Assembly: GCF_039544005.1 (NCBI RefSeq)
Contig: NZ_BAABKV010000001.1
Coordinates: 124,001-188,000 of the forward strand
DNA length: 64,000 nucleotides
Direction of reading: 5' to 3'
Origin: Kitasatospora paranensis
Lineage (GTDB): Bacteria; Actinomycetota; Actinomycetes; Streptomycetales; Streptomycetaceae
The first letter of the stretch is position 1. Each line of letters starts with the position of its first letter. A model generated the notes under the pieces. That model had not been told where the DNA came from. It made no database searches and saw only the letters and a program-made list of their open reading frames with translations. Positions 56,826 to 64,000 of this stretch are shown piece by piece. The position numbers were made by a program, and so were the translations under genes.

Positions 56826-57809
56826 GTGGACGAAGTCTGGAAGGGCCTGCTCACCTGCGACTACGAGCACACCAGGCCCGGCAGTACCACGCTGGAGCTC
56901 GACCTGTACACCACCTCGCTCACCCGCTGGCCGCAGGTCTTCATGGACGACCCCCGCCCGTATGGGCGACTGCGGCGCGCGGGCATCGTCGACATCCCCG
57001 AGAGTGACCACCTCGCCCTCACCGACCGCTGGCACCACCTGCTCGCCGATCCCACCTACGCCACCGCGATGGTCACCGCCGCCGAGCAGCGCCACCAGCA
57101 CGCCGACGCCGCCCTCCTCGCCCTGGAACACCAGCTGGACCACGGCGAGGCGGCCGAGCACCAGCTGGCCGCCGCGACCGAGGCGTTCCTCGGGGTGATG
57201 AGCGCCCACATCGTCAACTGGCTCCTGCCCGACGAGCAGTGGCAGGAGCTGCTCGCCGGCCTGCTGGGAAGTGACGCCGACGGGCGGGCCTGCCGCCTGG
57301 CCTTGAACACACCCGATGCCACGGGCCACCTCCTGGACGCCCACCTGGTGCTCCTGGACGGCGCCGCCTCCCTCTCCGAAGGGAGCGGCCTCGCCACAGC
57401 GGCCAGCACCCTCGCCGCCCGCGCCGGGACCCTGTACGGCGACGGCTCCCCGGCCTCCGCCGCGATGCCGCTCGAAGACCGCACCCTCGCCGCCCATCTG
57501 CTTGCCACCACCGCCGCCACCGACACCACCGGTCAGCGCAACCTCATCGGCGCCTCGCGCCGCCGAGCGGTCCAGCTGCGCAGCGCCTGGACGCTGGCAG
57601 CCCACCTCGCCGCCGCCGGCAACCCCATCGCCACCACGCAGCTGGCGGCGCTGACCTGCGTGTGCCGATGGGCGGCCGGCAGCGAGGAGAGCCGCAAGGT
57701 CCAGCGGCACCGCTTCCTCGCCGCCGCCCGCCGCTGGTGCCAGCGAGCCGCCGCCGACCCCGCCACCATCACCGCCGCTGACCTGCTGGCCCTGGGAGCC
57801 GCCCGATGA
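56826..57809 (+). CDS. Helical protein paired with the PEP-synthase-like gene
   Basis: 327 residues, GTG 56826, intact. Almost all helix (ADAALLALEHQLDHGEAAEH; AFLGVMSAHIVNWLLPDEQW; RRAVQLRSAWTLAAHLAAAG). No motif recognised. ATGA overlap with the following gene suggests a physical partner, possibly standing in for the missing third domain of that enzyme. Confidence 0.6.
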   Translation: MDEVWKGLLTCDYEHTRPGSTTLELDLYTTSLTRWPQVFMDDPRPYGRLRRAGIVDIPESDHLALTDRWHHLLADPTYATAMVTAAEQRHQHADAALLALEHQLDHGEAAEHQLAAATEAFLGVMSAHIVNWLLPDEQWQELLAGLLGSDADGRACRLALNTPDATGHLLDAHLVLLDGAASLSEGSGLATAASTLAARAGTLYGDGSPASAAMPLEDRTLAAHLLATTAATDTTGQRNLIGASRRRAVQLRSAWTLAAHLAAAGNPIATTQLAALTCVCRWAAGSEESRKVQRHRFLAAARRWCQRAAADPATITAADLLALGAAR

Positions 57810-59397
57810 CCGCCACCGACCTGCCCTGCCTCGACCAGGACCTGCACACCGCGACCGCCGGAGTGAAGGCCACCACCCTGGCCCGCCTGGCCGCCGCCGG
57901 CCTGCCCGTTCCCGCCGGGATCGTCATCCCCGTCGACCACCCCGACGAGTGCCTGCCGGCCGCCGTCGCCGAGATCCTCGCCCGCTGCCCCGCCCCCACG
58001 GGCTGATCGCCCGCTCCTCTGCCGTCGCCGAGGACGGCACCACCGCATCCTTCGCCGGTCTCTACATCTCCCGCATCAGCCCCGCCCGGCCCGACGCGCT
58101 GCTCGACGCCGTCCTCGCCGTCCGCGCCTCCGCCCACCACCCGACCGTCACCGCCTACAGCCAGGCCCGAGGCGTCATTGCCCTGCCGCGCATGGCCGTT
58201 CTCGTGCAGCCCGCCCTGCGCCCGGCCTGCTCGGGCGTCCTGGCCGCCGACGTCACCGACAGTCGGTGCGCCCGCTGGCGGATCGAGGCCCTCCGCGGCC
58301 TGGCCGAGCCGCTCGTCAGCGGCACCCAGACCGGCGAGATCCACACCACCGGCCAGGGCCGCCGCACCGCCGTCCGCCACACCGCCCAGGGCATCATCCA
58401 GCTGCCCGGAACACCGGAGGAGTTGGAGATGCCGCCAGGCGAATGGATCCGCCTCGACCCGGGCGGCTCCGTCCGGGCGAAGATCCAGACGTCCGACGCG
58501 GGCGTGCTCCACCTCCACACACCAACCGAACTGGCCAAGCGTCCCGTGCTCACCGCTGAGGCGCGCGAGCGGCTGCTCGCCGTCGCCGCCACAGCCGCCG
58601 CCACCCTCAATCTGCAACACATCGACGTCGAGTGGGCGATCGACCCCCACGGCAGGCTCCACCTCGTCCAGGCCCGCCCGCTCACCGTGCCTCTCACCGA
58701 CCACGCCACCGCCAGCCAGGCAGCTACCGACGACGACCAGGTGCTTCACGGGATCGCAGCCGCCCCCGGACGCGGCACCGGACCCACCGTCCGCACCAGC
58801 GGCGCCGACATCGCGGGCAGGGTCCTGATCTGCCGAGCGCTCGGTCCCGAAGCAGTTCCCGCGCTGCTCACTGGTCCGGCCGCCGTCGTGGCCACCACCG
58901 GCGGCGAGCTCTCCCACACCGCGATCATCACCCGCGAACTCGGCATCCCCTGCGTCACCAACGTCACCACCGTGCTGTCTGCCCTCAGCCCCGGTGCCGT
59001 CGTCGAGGTCGACGGCGGCGCCGGCACCGTCCGCCCCGCTCTGGCCGTCCCCGCCCAGCGCACCGCCCAAGACACCGGCCCTCTCAGCGCCACCGCGGTC
59101 CTCACCCACGCCTTGGAGCAGCCCGCGCCCGACGACGGCCGCGCCGCGACCCTGCTCTGGCACGATGCAGGCGGACCCTTGCCCGATGTGGCCGCTTTCG
59201 GCACCGGAGGCCCGCACCCCGTCGGCGTGCTGCTCGTCGGCGACCACCCGGTCACCGTCCCGGCCGGATGCCGCCCGATCCGGCTGCCCGGACTCGGCAT
59301 GCTGCTGTGGCCCCAGGCCGCCCCGCCCCCGCCCACCGAGATCGCCGTCCTCGGGCCCGACCAGCAGATCCTTTACCGCAGGACGGTGCCCCGGTGA
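57806..59397 (+). CDS. PEP-synthase-like phosphotransferase (ATP-grasp + swivelling His domain)
   Basis: About 530 residues from ATG 57806. The ATP-grasp part has GVKATTLARLAAAGLPVPAG and LIARSSAVAEDGTTASFAGLY; the swivel domain has VATTGGELSHTAIITRELGI with the phosphorylated His. The PEP-binding barrel of true PEP synthase is absent, like rifampin phosphotransferase-type proteins, which carry phosphate from ATP to a small molecule. A one-base loss near 58000 (CCCCC) splits the ATP-grasp domain. Could modify the product or act as a resistance enzyme. Confidence 0.75.
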
Positions 59398-60038
59398 CCG
59401 ATCCCGCCGCCCTGCTCCGCGGCGCGCAGGCACTGATCGTGGACTGGGACGGCACCGTGGTGGACAACACCGCCGCCCGCCGCGCCGCCCTGCAAGCCGC
59501 TCTCGCCCCGCACGGCATCCCCGTCCCCACAGAGCGCTACCGGGCTCTGGCCGGACTGCCCGTGCGCGAGGTGATCGCCCGGCTCGCCGCCGATGCCGCT
59601 CTCCTGCCGCCCCCGGCCGAGGAGGTGGTGGCGCGCAGCCGGGCCGCGCTGCTGGCCGATCCGGCGCCGCGCCCCATCCCCTGCACCCTCGACCTGCTCC
59701 AGACCGCTGGCAGCCTCGGCCTCCCGCTGGCCGTCGCCTCCAGCGCTGCCGCGGTCCTCGTCCACGACGGCATCCAGCGCCTCGGGCTCCAAGCAATGCT
59801 GCCGGTTGTCGTCACCCTCGACGACGTGCCCCGAGGCAAGCCCGCCCCCGACGCCTACCTGGAAGCGGCCCACCGCCTCGGCGCCGCTCCGATGCGTTGC
59901 CTGGCCGTCGACGACGCCAAGGACGGCATCGCCGCCGCCCTCGCCGCCGGCATGCGCACCCTCATCATCCATCACGGCCGCCTTGTCCCGGTCGCCACCG
60001 CCAACACCTCGGGAGCTGTTCGTGCCGCGCAACCCTGA
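59394..60038 (+). CDS. HAD phosphatase (beta-phosphoglucomutase-like)
   Basis: 214 residues, GTG 59394. Motif I LIVDWDGTVVDN, motif II AVASSAAA, motif III RGKPAPDAYLEAA, motif IV CLAVDDAKDG. A nucleotide or sugar phosphatase; suited to the final dephosphorylation of a nucleoside monophosphate. Overlaps the next gene by 17 nt. Confidence 0.87.
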   Translation: MTDPAALLRGAQALIVDWDGTVVDNTAARRAALQAALAPHGIPVPTERYRALAGLPVREVIARLAADAALLPPPAEEVVARSRAALLADPAPRPIPCTLDLLQTAGSLGLPLAVASSAAAVLVHDGIQRLGLQAMLPVVVTLDDVPRGKPAPDAYLEAAHRLGAAPMRCLAVDDAKDGIAAALAAGMRTLIIHHGRLVPVATANTSGAVRAAQP

Positions 60039-60657
60039 CGACCAGCTGACAGGCCCGCAGTCCGCGCTCGCCGTGTTCGCCCACCCTGACGACGCCGAGC
60101 TCTGGGCCGGCGGCACCCTCGCCCTACACGCCCAGCACGCGCCCGTCCACATCGCCGTCCCCCTCCACGACCCGATCCGCGACGCCGAAGCCCAAGCCGC
60201 AGCGGCCGTTCTCGGCGCCACCCTCCACCAGCTTCCCGAACTCACCCCGGCCGCGATCCGGTCCCTGCTCATCGAGCTGACGCCCCATGTGGTCATCACC
60301 CACCCCGTCCACGACATCCACACCGCCCACCGGCGCACCACCGAGGCCGTCCTCGAGGCCCTGCCCGAGGCAAAGATCGAAACCGGCCGGCCGCGCCGCC
60401 TGTACACCTGCGACACCTACAACTCCCTCACCACCACCGGGCAGGTCATCCCCACGGTGATGGTCGACGTCACCGCCACCTTCGCCACCAAGATGCAGGC
60501 CTTGCGCTGCCACAAGTCCCAGCCCATCGACGACCACTTCGGCCCCATGGCCGAAGACCTCGCACGCCTGTGGGGCAGGCGGAGCGGCACCGACTTCGCC
60601 GAGGCGTTCACCGCCCTGCCTGTCCTCGGCCGCCTGCCCGGAGCCGCCCACCTGTGA
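60022..60657 (+). CDS. PIG-L/LmbE-type deacetylase
   Basis: 211 residues, GTG 60022 (GGAG upstream). Zinc motif VFAHPDDAELWAGG and HPVHDIHTAHRRT. The family removes N-acetyl from GlcNAc-type sugars, so with the glycosyltransferase it hints at an amino-sugar on the final product. Last clear gene of the operon. Confidence 0.88.
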   Translation: MPRNPDDQLTGPQSALAVFAHPDDAELWAGGTLALHAQHAPVHIAVPLHDPIRDAEAQAAAAVLGATLHQLPELTPAAIRSLLIELTPHVVITHPVHDIHTAHRRTTEAVLEALPEAKIETGRPRRLYTCDTYNSLTTTGQVIPTVMVDVTATFATKMQALRCHKSQPIDDHFGPMAEDLARLWGRRSGTDFAEAFTALPVLGRLPGAAHL

Positions 60658-61016
60658 CACCCGGCGGCAGCCGCGCTTCCCACGAGCAGTTCCTGGTCCG
60701 CGTGCCGGTGGAGCCGCTGGTGGCCACCGCCGTGAACGGATGCCCTGGACTGTCGCAAGCATCCGCTCGCCGGTCTACCCGTGGGACAGGGCTGTCAACA
60801 GCCGTGGCGCACTGCTCCCACCCGAGTCGCGATGATCGGTCTCACGACCCGCCAACTCACTGGCGAAACCCCTTGGCGCGGAACCTGAGCATCACAACCG
60901 GGAACGAAACGCCCAGTTGGCGCCACGTCTCGCAGGGACCTTCGACCGGCGGAGCTACGAGGGCGGCATACCCTCACTCTTGGAATTGCAACATGAGCAT
61001 TTGGAATGTATTCTAG
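60654..61016 (+). pseudogene. Truncated coupled ORF at cluster edge
   Basis: GTG 60654 overlaps the previous stop, and the first ~35 codons (HEQFLVRVPVEPLVATAVNG) look coding; after that composition is poor and the frame runs through the family promoter region. Probably a gene cut off where the cluster joins foreign DNA. Nothing else supportable from about 60770 to 60985. Confidence 0.35.
60986..61014 (+). promoter_or_regulatory. Family promoter, copy 8
   Basis: -35 TTGCAA at 60986, -10 TATTCT at 61009; spacer ATGAGCATTTGGAATGTA-like. Serves the DUF4262 gene about 190 nt downstream and lies 17 kb from the nearest other copy. Confidence 0.7.
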
Positions 61017-61201
61017 CTTTCGCTGCCGCTGCGCTTCCGCCGCACTCAGTGACAGCTCAAGGCGCGCTGATCTCACGGCCGCCGACCAGCCGCGTCCCGC
61101 AACCGCCCTCGTGCCCTGGACGTCAGCCAACTGAACGCCGCAAGGCCGCAAATCCGACCTCTCGGTCTTGGATCCCAGAGCCTCCCCGAACCCGGAGAAC
61201 G

Positions 61202-61786
61202 ATGAAGAAGAACCTCCTGATCGAGGCCTCACTCGCTGGCAGCCGCCTGCGCGGCCTCTCCGCTCTCGCCCGCACTGGCACCGTCCCCGCACATCTCGCG
61301 GCCCCGACCGCCGAATTCGAGGAACTGCTCGATGCCTTCGTGATCACCGTCGACCCTGTGCTCGCCCGTGTGCTCGACAACATCGAGGAGCACGGGCTGC
61401 ACATCACCGGCGTCTTCCCCGTCGAGGATGTCGTTCCCGCTGACCGCGGGCTGTTCAACTACACCACGGGCCTGGGCAAGCGGCTCGGCTTCGAACTCGC
61501 CCTGGCCACAATGCCGTTCCAGGTCGCCGGGCCCATCCTGAACCACGCCGCCAAGCTTCTGACCGCCGTGCCGAGTGAGGGTGACCTGATCGACGGCATC
61601 CTCGGCGGCGGCTACACCGCACGGCTGCACCGCTGCACGGACACCGATCGCTTCGCGATGACGCGCCGGATCTACGGCAGCGACCCCGCCCACGGGGTGT
61701 GGCAGATCGTGGTGCCCGACGCCGCGGGCCGCTACCCGGACGAGTCCGGGTACAACCACGACGGCCTGCCCCAGCCCCTGTTCTGA
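61202..61786 (+). CDS. DUF4262 protein
   Basis: 194 residues; ATG 61202 with GGAGA upstream. A helical N-terminal extension, then the DUF4262 core: NIEEHGLHITGVFPVED, LFNYTTGLGKRLGFELALA and DPAHGVWQIVVPDA. The role of the family is unknown. Ends before a strong terminator. Confidence 0.75.
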   Translation: MKKNLLIEASLAGSRLRGLSALARTGTVPAHLAAPTAEFEELLDAFVITVDPVLARVLDNIEEHGLHITGVFPVEDVVPADRGLFNYTTGLGKRLGFELALATMPFQVAGPILNHAAKLLTAVPSEGDLIDGILGGGYTARLHRCTDTDRFAMTRRIYGSDPAHGVWQIVVPDAAGRYPDESGYNHDGLPQPLF

Positions 61787-61808
61787 GCGCGCCGCTCTTG
61801 CCCCGGCC

Positions 61809-61842
61809 GGTTCGTGGCCGCTGACCCGAGCGGCCACGAACC
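61809..61842. terminator. Terminator-like hairpin
   Basis: Perfect 14-bp stem GGTTCGTGGCCGCT / AGCGGCCACGAACC with 6-nt loop, 22 nt after the DUF4262 stop. Confidence 0.8.
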
Positions 61843-61871
61843 CCGCCTCCTGATGCGCCCGGAAGCCCGCA

Positions 61872-62501
61872 ATGGAGCAATCCAGCTCGCTGCCGCAGGC
61901 GGTCATCGACGGCATCCGCGACGAATTCCGGCGCGCCGGCTGGCTGACGGCGGACTACGGCCTGGCTAGCCACCGCAAGCGCGCCTTCATGCTCACCGTC
62001 CTTCACCTCGACCTCTCCGGCACCCGCCCCGTCGCCGCTCTGCCGACCAGCACCGCCGCCCAGGCGCTGAACTCGTCGCCTGACATCAAGATCCGCACCA
62101 AGGGCAAGAGGATCACCCCCGGCGGGAACGGCTTCCCCTCGAACAAGCCCGGCACGATGATCACAGGCAAGATCCGGGCCCGGTACCCGGTCAACGACCC
62201 GCACGTGCGATTCGCGCTCGACGAGGCTGCGCCGCTGCCCGGCTACCCGGCTACCCGGCTACCCGCGGAAAGGCTCGCGCACCGCAGCGTGCCGACAGAT
62301 CGGCGACGGGGTCTCCCCGGTGGTCGTCCCCCGGTCATCGGCACCCTCATCGGCCGCCTCTGGAAGAGCCCGCTGCGCCACTACCTGTCCAAGGCGCACC
62401 AGCACCGCTCCCCTTCGTCCTCGCGACCTGAGCCGGCCTGTACCTCCGCCCCGGCCCGGCTGCCCCGGCCTGTCTTCCCTACTCCCGACGGAGAGCCCTG
62501 A
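61872..62501 (+). CDS. Hypothetical protein with internal octamer repeats
   Basis: 209 residues from ATG 61872. The first ~125 residues are well-formed (AVIDGIRDEFRRAGWLTADY; FMLTVLHLDLSGTRPV; PGTMITGKIRARYPVND). After the repeats at 62234-62265 the composition changes to Pro/Arg/Ser-rich. The frame stays open and its stop overlaps the methyltransferase start (TGATG). Unknown family. Confidence 0.5.
   Translation: MEQSSSLPQAVIDGIRDEFRRAGWLTADYGLASHRKRAFMLTVLHLDLSGTRPVAALPTSTAAQALNSSPDIKIRTKGKRITPGGNGFPSNKPGTMITGKIRARYPVNDPHVRFALDEAAPLPGYPATRLPAERLAHRSVPTDRRRGLPGGRPPVIGTLIGRLWKSPLRHYLSKAHQHRSPSSSRPEPACTSAPARLPRPVFPTPDGEP
62234..62265. repeat. 8-bp tandem repeats GCTACCCG
   Basis: Three exact copies (62242, 62250, 62258) plus one degenerate (GCTGCCCG, 62234). 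A change of one copy would shift the frame of the surrounding gene. Confidence 0.7.
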
Positions 62502-63423
62502 TGCACGCCACTGCACCCGCGCCCGACCGGCGCTCCACCCTCCTGTTCGGCCGCCCCGGCAGCCACGACGACGCCCAGCGTCTGGGCGAGGCCGTCGCCC
62601 GGACCTGGCACACCACCCCCTACAGCAGCCAGCCGGACATCCCGCTGAGCATCGTCGCGTCGCTGGCCCTGATCCCTGTCAAGGACCACCCCGGCGACAT
62701 CGCCCGGACCATCAACGAGGCCTGCGACCAGCACCTGGTCCGCGGGCTGCGCGAGGTCTGGATCCACCACTGGGCGCAGCGGCCCGAGCTGGCCCCGGCG
62801 TTCGCCCCCATGATGGCCTGGCTGACGAAGAAGGTTCCCTCTGATCTGGCCCGCTCGGTGCGGAAGGTCGTCGAGACCTGTCTGCAGCACGGTTTGTTGG
62901 AGATGACCGGGAGCAGCGATCCCGGTGAGCGCAGCCAGGTGGATGTGCTGTCGTGGACTCTGACGGAGCTTCGCTCGCCCGGTGCCCGGCAGCGGCTCGG
63001 CGAGTTCCACACGCCGCCCCAGGTCTCTCAGCTCATTGCGAACGTTGCCGTGGACGGGCTGCCTCCTGCCGGAGAGCGGTTCCTGGAGCCGGCGGGCGGC
63101 TCCGGCGGCCTGTTCCGGGCGCTGGCGCAGCGGCTGCGTGAGCTCGGCGGTGATCCGGCGGACTACGAGTGGGTCCTGGTCGAGCTCGACGGCCTGGCGG
63201 CCGCTGCGGCGGCTGTGAATGCCATCGTCTGGGGGCTTGGGCCCCGGGTGGTGGTCGCTCGCGGTGATGCGCTGCGCGACCCGCAGGTCGCCGAGCGGGC
63301 TGGCGCGGCGGGGTGCAGCTGCGCGCCGAGCGGGACTCCATTCTTGCCCGGGTCGCGACGATCGAGGGTGTGCGTCGTGTGATCGACCTGGTCGAGCGGG
63401 CGGCCGAGGGACACCTCCCGTAG
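62501..63423 (+). CDS. N6-adenine methyltransferase-like protein without NPPF
   Basis: About 307 residues from ATG 62501. A helical N-terminal part like HsdM, then GEFHTPPQVSQLIANVAV and motif I FLEPAGGSGGLFRAL, followed by VLVELDGLAAAAAAVNA (motif II acidic end). The catalytic (N/D)PP(Y/F) loop is not found before the end. A one-base loss near 63310 sets the C-terminus as a coiled end (VQLRAERDSILARVATIEGV). Either a truncated enzyme or a SAM-binding relative with another job. Confidence 0.6.
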
Positions 63424-63529
63424 GAGCCGCACCGCGGCCGGACAGGCTTTCCTTTCCTTTCCCGCTGCCGCCCGCTCTGCAGCTCACGGGTGGGAGCGGC
63501 TCCGGCTGTGAGCTGGCTTTTCTTCATCA

Positions 63530-63570
63530 AAGGCTCCGGCGAACCGCCCAGTGCGGCTCGCCGGAGCCTT
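63530..63570. terminator. Terminator-like hairpin
   Basis: Perfect 13-bp stem AAGGCTCCGGCGA / TCGCCGGAGCCTT, 15-nt loop, downstream of the methyltransferase-like gene. Confidence 0.75.
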
Positions 63571-63757
63571 CTGGCTGCCTGCCGCGCTTCTGGCCGCCCA
63601 GGACCTCCTATAGGGTTTCGGCAGCGTGCCCGGGATGTGGCCGCGCGGAGAGGACGGGCATTCCGGCGCGCGCATTCGGCGACCCGGATCCCGGTGCGGT
63701 CCGGCGCTGCCGCTGTCCCGGATTGTGCAGCAGGAGGCGCCAAAAGTTCATGGTCTG

Positions 63758-63904
63758 ATGATCCGTCAGATCTATATTCCAGATCACGCCAGGAGATCTG
63801 TCGACATTTCAATCCCACCGCTGACAGACCGTCCTGACGAGTTGTCAGCAGACAGTTTGATTGGAGGGCGATTTTCCACCAGCAAGAAGTGTCCAATTTG
63901 TTAA
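63758..63904 (+). CDS. Possible small ORF in AT-richer DNA
   Basis: A 48-residue reading MIRQIYIPDHARRSVDISIP ... STSKKCPIC from ATG 63758, with AGGAGG about 25 nt upstream. Base composition from about 63740 to 63940 is clearly lower in GC than the rest. Nothing further is seen from 63905 to the window end. Confidence 0.3.
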   Translation: MIRQIYIPDHARRSVDISIPPLTDRPDELSADSLIGGRFSTSKKCPIC

Positions 63905-64000
63905 TATAAGCCCTCTTTGTCGGCGACTATGCCCGTGACATGCCCCGCACTGGCCGAAATCGACTGCGGCGTGGGCCAAAACTTTCGTATGGTGACCCTG

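Noticed and set aside
1..64000. tRNA or rRNA genes, insertion sequences
   Set aside because: None recognised on reading; a covariance-model scan would be needed to exclude a tRNA fragment serving as an attachment site.

Overview
High-GC actinobacterial DNA, most likely Streptomyces or a close relative. Signs of this are strong G/C third-position bias, frequent GTG starts, ATGA/GTGA overlaps, XRE-TPR regulators and Streptomyces-type promoters (TTG... and TANNNT). The layout is that of a conjugative, probably plasmid-borne or integrative, element. No rRNA, tRNA, CRISPR array, transposase or phage structural gene was recognised.

Layout. (1) 1-3.4 kb: cargo, with a secreted HNH-like protein cut by the edge, an XRE regulator + CYTH operon and small proteins. 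(2) 3.4-8.1 kb: replication-like region, with six 13-bp iteron-like repeats, a 42-bp palindrome with GGGAGATCTCTCC boxes, a winged-helix/zinc-finger protein that may be the initiator, and an 0.8-kb gene-free stretch rich in TGGACA/TGTCCA sites plus a large inverted repeat. (3) 8.1-25.1 kb: Gram-positive type conjugation operon, with a sigma-like regulator, TcpC-, TcpD-, TcpE-like proteins, VirB4-, VirB6- and NlpC/P60-like proteins, a coupling-type ATPase, a replication-relaxation protein, a ParB-like protein and a DUF4417 protein. (4) 25.2-33.8 kb: two large proteins sharing an N-terminal tag (one kinase-like, one possibly ADP-ribosyltransferase-like), an XRE/HExxH pair and an ADP-ribosylglycohydrolase-phosphatase fusion. 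(5) 33.8-46.7 kb: small accessory genes, two PP-loop proteins, an atypical C5 DNA methyltransferase and a HicA-like protein. (6) 46.9-60.7 kb: a biosynthetic cluster built round 7-carboxy-7-deazaguanine (CDG) formation: GTP cyclohydrolase I, a tandem-domain QueD, QueE, a phosphoribosyltransferase, glycosyltransferase, nucleotide kinase, SPASM radical SAM enzyme, DegT aminotransferase, DEDD exonuclease, Nudix, PEP-synthase-like protein, HAD phosphatase and PIG-L deacetylase, beside a divergent XRE-TPR regulator. (7) 60.7-64 kb: DUF4262, an adenine-methyltransferase-like gene and an AT-richer right end.

Two dispersed regulatory elements tie the accessory regions together. The first is an eight-copy promoter in which TTGCA and TGTA starts are always exactly 21 nt apart, with TANNNT as -10 and a conserved spacer, located upstream of eight accessory genes. 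The second is a three-copy bipartite element, CGGTCACACCG-N12-CCATCTATGG, in front of the putative replication gene, a conjugation operon and the tagged-protein operon.

Caution: about 30 genes are interrupted by apparent one-base losses, mostly at G/C homopolymers. This looks like uncorrected long-read error rather than mass gene decay, so such genes are annotated across the shift with the shift stated.
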